Part shown: positions 32,608-33,293 of the stretch, piece by piece
How positions within the stretch are numbered: position 1 is the stretch's first letter
Layout of the letters: the number at the start of each line of letters is the position of its first letter
Assembly: GCA_947461205.1 (NCBI GenBank)
Contig: CANHJG010000052.1
Span: forward strand, 1 to 33,293
Direction of reading: 5' to 3'
DNA: 33,293 nucleotides
DNA from: Opitutia bacterium
Lineage (GTDB): Bacteria; Verrucomicrobiota; Verrucomicrobiia; Opitutales; Opitutaceae
The notes under the pieces: generated by a model
The model's database searches: none
What the model was told of the DNA's origin: nothing
What the model saw: only the letters and a program-made list of their open reading frames with translations
Position numbers and translations under genes: made by a program

Positions 32608-33293
32608 ATGATGAACCAAGTCTCCTTCGTTTTTGTGTTCGCGGCGATCGCGCTGGCGCGACTGACCGCGCAGGGTGCGACCGGCGGAGTGGAGTGCCGG
32701 TGGGCGGCGACGCCGCCGGTGATCGACGGCCGGTTGAACGACGCGGCGTGGGGCGAGGCGCAGGTCGTGGAAAATTTCGAGGCGGCGTGGCGGCCCGAAG
32801 GGCAGCGCACGCCGCCGACGGCCACGAAGGCGCGGCTGCTGTGGGATCGCGATTTTCTCTATTTTGCGGCGGAGATGACCGATGCGGATCTGTTTGCGCC
32901 GGTGGCGGAGAACGACGGGGCGTTGTGGACTGGCGACGTCTTTGAGCTGTTCTTGAAACCGGCGACGGATCGCCCGGGCTACTACGAGTTCGAGTTCAAT
33001 CCGACGAATGCGAAGCTCGATATGTTTTTGCCGGCGCGGGATTCGGGCGGTTACGGACGCCACGCCCGGGACCGGGAGTTTCACGTCGAGACGGCGGTGC
33101 GGTTGCGCGGGACGTTGAACCAGCGGGGCGATACAGACCGGGGCTGGACGGTCGAGGGGCGGATTCCGTGGAGCGATTTTCAGCCGACGGGCGGGCGACC
33201 CGCGGCCGGCGAGGAGTGGCGCCACGCGCTGGGTCGCTACGATTACTCCGTGGGACAAAAAGAACCGGCGCTGTCCTCCAACGCGCCGCTGAC
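32608..33293 (+). CDS. Carbohydrate-binding family 9-like protein (partial)
   Basis: The first 228 residues are inside the window and the gene runs off the right edge. A signal peptide (MMNQVSFVFVFAAIALARLTAQG) is followed by a CBM9-like domain: PPVIDGRLNDAAWGEA, KARLLWDRDFLYFAAEMTD, VFELFLKPATDRPGYYEFEFNP and WTVEGRIPWSDF. CBM9-type domains bind sugar ends in xylanases, and similar domains stand alone in many Verrucomicrobiota exported proteins. Two adjacent ATGs (32608 and 32611) are possible starts, differing by one residue. It is transcribed divergently from the PSD1 gene and may share its regulation. Confidence 0.87.
   Translation, partial: MMNQVSFVFVFAAIALARLTAQGATGGVECRWAATPPVIDGRLNDAAWGEAQVVENFEAAWRPEGQRTPPTATKARLLWDRDFLYFAAEMTDADLFAPVAENDGALWTGDVFELFLKPATDRPGYYEFEFNPTNAKLDMFLPARDSGGYGRHARDREFHVETAVRLRGTLNQRGDTDRGWTVEGRIPWSDFQPTGGRPAAGEEWRHALGRYDYSVGQKEPALSSNAPL

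Noticed and set aside
1-33293. CRISPR arrays, tRNA or rRNA genes, intact insertion sequences
   Set aside because: No regularly spaced repeats, cloverleaf-like segments, conserved rRNA stretches or full transposase genes were found by eye on either strand.

Overview
The window is a GC-rich stretch of a bacterial chromosome. Gene content points to Verrucomicrobiota, most likely Opitutaceae or a close relative. The indicators are a paired cytochrome c/DUF1549/DUF1553 (PSD1) protein and Tat-exported DUF1501 protein, a PEP-CTERM protein built from autotransporter-associated beta-strand repeats, and a P-protein and IlvD of the type common in that phylum. Few genes have a clear Shine-Dalgarno sequence. 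The assignment rests on protein families recognised by eye, not on a search.

Layout. Bases 1-750 hold a decayed molybdopterin oxidoreductase gene and a short tandem repeat. Bases 751-3366 (-) encode a PgpH-like 7TM-HD phosphohydrolase. Bases 3441-4325 (-) are a graveyard with a truncated tyrosine recombinase and a frameshifted nucleotidyltransferase. ilvD (4594-6312, -) diverges from scpB-pheA (6539-8627, +). Next on the minus strand come a small membrane protein, a clear intrinsic terminator, rpmA and rplU, then a sugar-kinase/MFS pair (9834-12169). A dead 3-methyladenine DNA glycosylase (12198-12725, +) leads into seven closely packed minus-strand genes (12718-18195): trhO, AI-2E-type permease, zinc-ribbon protein, MBL-fold nuclease-like protein, VanZ-like protein, DUF3108 protein and GT9 glycosyltransferase.

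Bases 18196-19135 are a second graveyard with remnants of a DUF1304 gene and an Ohr/OsmC peroxidase gene. Then follow, on the minus strand, a purple-acid-phosphatase-like metallophosphoesterase with a TPR partner (19136-21351), the beta-strand-repeat PEP-CTERM protein (21478-23730), ychF (23846-24949) and a small Arg/Ser-rich membrane protein.

The last third (25348-32380, -) is the most suggestive part. In transcription order it encodes a PSD1 cytochrome c protein, a Tat-exported DUF1501 protein, an FMN-binding membrane redox protein with a flavinylation motif and two CxxxCP motifs, and ApbE, the enzyme that attaches FMN to such motifs. I read this as a possible extracytoplasmic electron-transfer module. 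A carbohydrate-binding family-9-like protein diverges from it and runs off the window end.

A recurring theme is that at least six genes are broken by single stops, frameshifts, truncation or loss of catalytic residues, while their immediate neighbours are intact. Several would act on oxidative or alkylation damage or on redox chemistry. No tRNA, rRNA, CRISPR array or intact insertion sequence was seen.
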